Shown here: positions 9,185 through 11,011 of the stretch, piece by piece
How positions within the stretch are numbered: the stretch's first letter is position 1
How the letters are laid out: every line of letters starts with the position of its first letter
Source of the DNA: Silvimonas sp. JCM 19000
GTDB taxonomy: Bacteria; Pseudomonadota; Gammaproteobacteria; Burkholderiales; Chitinibacteraceae
Assembly (NCBI GenBank): GCA_001313065.1
Contig: BBFD01000133.1
Location: 1-11,011 of the forward strand
Length of the DNA: 11,011 bases
Direction of reading: 5' to 3'
Notes under the pieces: generated by a model
Told to the model about the DNA's origin: nothing
The model's input: only the letters and a program-made list of their open reading frames with translations
The model's database searches: none
Position numbers and translations under genes: made by a program

Positions 9185-9948
9185 TTATTGCGCCGCCACG
9201 CTTTGCACCGCCTCAATAATCACCTTGGCCACTTCTTCCGGATGCGACTGCTGCGGCACATGGCTCGACGGCAGGGTGGTGGTCTTTGCATTCAGCTTTT
9301 TGGCGTAATCGCGTTCCAGGTCTGGCTGGATCATGCGGTCGTTGGACGACACGATGTACCAGTTGGGGCGGGTGCTCCAGGCGGCGGCGGTGACTTTTTT
9401 TTCGCCAAACGCTTTGGCGGCGATCGGGCCTTGGGTGGCGGCCATCACGTCGGTGCGGCTACGCGGCAGATCCTGGGCAAAGTAGTTGGCCACGCCGTCG
9501 GCCGACAGCGACAGATAACCGCTGGCATCGGCTTGCAGATGCTTGATGCCTTCCGGCACCGGGTATTGTTTGCCTTGGTCAGCGGTGGATTGGCCGGCGT
9601 CCGGGGCGAAGGCGGCGACGTAGACCAGCGCGGCTACTTTCGGGTCGTTACCGGCCTGGGTGATGACGGTGCCGCCCCAGGAATGGCCCACCAGCACCAC
9701 GCGGCCGGGGGCGTTGGCGATGGCGCGTTGGGCGGCGGTGACGTCGCCTTGCAGTGAGTCCAGGCTGTTTTGCACCGCGGTCACCTTGATGCCTTTGGCT
9801 TGCAGATAAGGGATCACGTGGACCAATCCGAGCCATCGGCAAATGCGCCGTGTACGATCACGACGGTGGGGGTTTCAGCGGCATGGGCAACGCCAGCAGA
9901 GAGGGCAAAAGTGGCAACAGCAGCGGCAATCAGTTTACGAGCAGTCAT
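9185..9948 (-). CDS. Secreted or periplasmic alpha/beta-hydrolase, one frame break
   Basis: An alpha/beta-hydrolase fold protein, probably an esterase-like enzyme; the substrate is not predictable. ATG at 9946-9948 has GGAG (9956-9959) seven bases upstream. A signal peptide is clear: MTARK, a hydrophobic stretch LIAAAVATFALSAG, and a likely cleavage after VAHAA, leaving ETPTVVIVHG. The HGAFADGSDW segment supplies the oxyanion region, GHSWGG the nucleophile serine, SSNDRMIQPD a likely acid, and SSHVPQQSHP the likely histidine. A one-base loss near 9818 separates GSDWS from VIPYLQAKG, probably at an AA doublet on the coding strand. With it restored the protein is 254 residues and ends at the TAA at 9185-9187. 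The T8 run at 9395-9402 (FGEKKVTAAAW) may hide an in-frame extra lysine. The gene stands alone, with its own terminator, divergent from the HD-GYP-like gene. Confidence 0.87.
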
Positions 9949-10017
9949 GATCAATCTCCGAGGTATGGGTTGGTTTGCAGCACAGGACCAAGTATCCGCA
10001 GCACGCGGGTGGGCGAA

Positions 10018-10037
10018 CATCGGTCGGATATCCGATG
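10018..10037. promoter_or_regulatory. Palindrome in the divergent intergenic region, possible operator
   Basis: The 12-bp perfect palindrome TCGGATATCCGA (10024-10035) lies within an overlapping inverted repeat, CATCGG (10018-10023) and CCGATG (10032-10037). It lies 35 bases before the HD-GYP-like start and 69 bases before the hydrolase start. I see no clear -35/-10 pair for either gene, so an operator role is speculative. Confidence 0.35.
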
Positions 10038-10072
10038 CAGCCCGGCCGCGCGCCATGACCCGGGCGGACTAG

Positions 10073-11011
10073 ATGCAGTCGATCACCTTTGAACCTGCCG
10101 CGCTGATCCCGGCGCGCGATGCCATTGCTGCCATCGCGTTTATCGGCGACCTCAGCATGGGCCGCGCCACCGACCAGTCACCCCGTACGGCGTGGCTGGC
10201 GATGGCGTTAGCGCGGGTGGCGGGCTGCACCGAAGACGAAATCGTCGCGGTAGAGATTGCCGCCTTGTTGCGCTGGTCCGGCTGCACCGCCAACGCAGCG
10301 GGCTTTGAACGCATCCTGGGCGATGACGTGGCCGGGCGCGAAGCGATGATGGCGCTGACCTTGCCCGCGCTGACTGCCGCCGCACAAAGCCAGATGCCCG
10401 AGATGGCGCAAATCCATTGCGAAGTCGCCGGTGATATCGCACGCATGCTCGACCTCGGTCCCCTGATCGAAACCGCCTTGCGCCACACCTTTGAGCGTTA
10501 CGACGGCAGCGGTTTGCCAGGCGTCTTGCGCGGCGATGATGTGCCGCGCGCTACCTATCTGGTGGCGCTGGCAGCTGACCTGGAAATCCTGAGTCGTGCC
10601 CATGGTTTGCCGCGTGCCTTGCAATTGATCACCGAGCGCGCGGGCCATGTTTATCCGGCAGGATTGGCGGATTTGCTGATGCGGCATGCGGCGCAATGGC
10701 TGGCGCAGCTGGACGGCTTTAGCGCGCAAGGCAAGATGCTGCCGCCGGCGCTGGGCAGCACCACGCAGCCGGTGCCACTGGAATTGGTGGCCGATATTGC
10801 GGATCTGAAGCTGCCATGGCTGGCCGGGTATTCGCGCCAGGTGGCGACGCTGGCGCAAGCGGTGGCGCAGCAGATCGGTCTTGAAGCCGCGGTGGCGCAG
10901 CGTATCTACGCGCTGGCTTGATCCACAATATTGGTCGCGCCGCCTTGCCCAATGCCTTATGGAATGCCGCGGGGCCGCTCGCTTATGCCGCATGGGAACG
11001 CGTGCGGCTGG
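10073..11011 (+). CDS. Tandem HD-GYP-like protein, N-terminal part, likely LuxR-type regulator; runs off window
   Basis: ATG 10073 follows an in-frame TAG, so the start cannot be upstream; the ribosome site is weak. The layout resembles two-HD-domain proteins that often carry a C-terminal LuxR helix-turn-helix, but that end lies outside the window. In the first domain the usual HD position reads LLRWSGC (residues 65-71), lacking the HD pair, while HCE (115-117) and the GYP-like FERYDGSGLPG (140-150) remain. A linker ends in PLELVADIADLKLPWLAGYS, then the second HD domain begins. A one-base loss near 10917 (probably TTT to TT) makes a false TGA at 10919-10921; in the next frame the protein continues YALA-LIHNIGRAALPNALWN to the last base. 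The second HD motif is HN (10924-10929), with Asn for the metal-binding Asp. Phosphodiesterase activity is therefore doubtful, and a sensory or regulatory role is inferred. Confidence 0.78.

Noticed and set aside
10208..10993. 261-residue minus-strand open frame
   Set aside because: Antisense shadow of the HD-GYP-like gene in GC-rich DNA; no family resemblance.

Overview
This is GC-rich chromosomal DNA from a Gram-negative bacterium, most likely a betaproteobacterium near Neisseriales. The evidence is the dprA-smg-topA gene order, a TopA that reads like the Neisseria type with several C-terminal zinc ribbons, and a CIRCE-controlled groES-groEL operon. I cannot name the genus from sequence alone. 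I see no phage genes, transposase, CRISPR array, tRNA or rRNA.

Layout. (1) 3-629, + strand: 3' part of dprA (DNA-uptake and recombination mediator). (2) 739-1192, +: smg (DUF494, function unknown). (3) 1237-3540, +: topA (DNA topoisomerase I), closed by a strong terminator at 3595-3626. (4) 3641-6254, +: a large soluble GAF-PAS-PAS-GGDEF-EAL protein for cyclic-di-GMP turnover, with both catalytic domains apparently intact. (5) 6251-6733: a convergent intergenic region with two diverged copies of a 167-bp element that has palindromic ends, plus a third, different palindrome. (6) 6734-8910, -: groES-groEL with a UUCG-loop terminator, a sigma70-like promoter and a CIRCE operator for HrcA. (7) 9134-9948, -: an exported alpha/beta-hydrolase with its terminator. 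(8) 10073 to the window end, +: the N-terminal part of a tandem HD-GYP-like protein, probably the kind that ends in a LuxR helix-turn-helix.

The genes form ordinary housekeeping and signalling units. DprA and TopA act on DNA. GroES and GroEL form the chaperonin. The GGDEF-EAL and HD-GYP-like proteins belong to (or derive from) cyclic-di-GMP families. I find no evidence of a new defence or mobile system.

The most striking property is data quality. Every gene here carries at least one frame break, about 30 in 11 kb, including the normally essential topA, groEL and groES. They follow one rule: A/T tracts that the protein family predicts to be about 5 long appear as 6, 7 or 8, while short runs (GG, CC, TTT) lose one base. 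Restoring them gives full-length proteins of normal size (TopA about 763 aa, GroEL 546, GroES 96, Smg 150, hydrolase 254). I therefore treat the genes as intact and the breaks as probable sequencing or consensus errors. All coordinates are for the sequence as given, and frame breaks are listed per gene.
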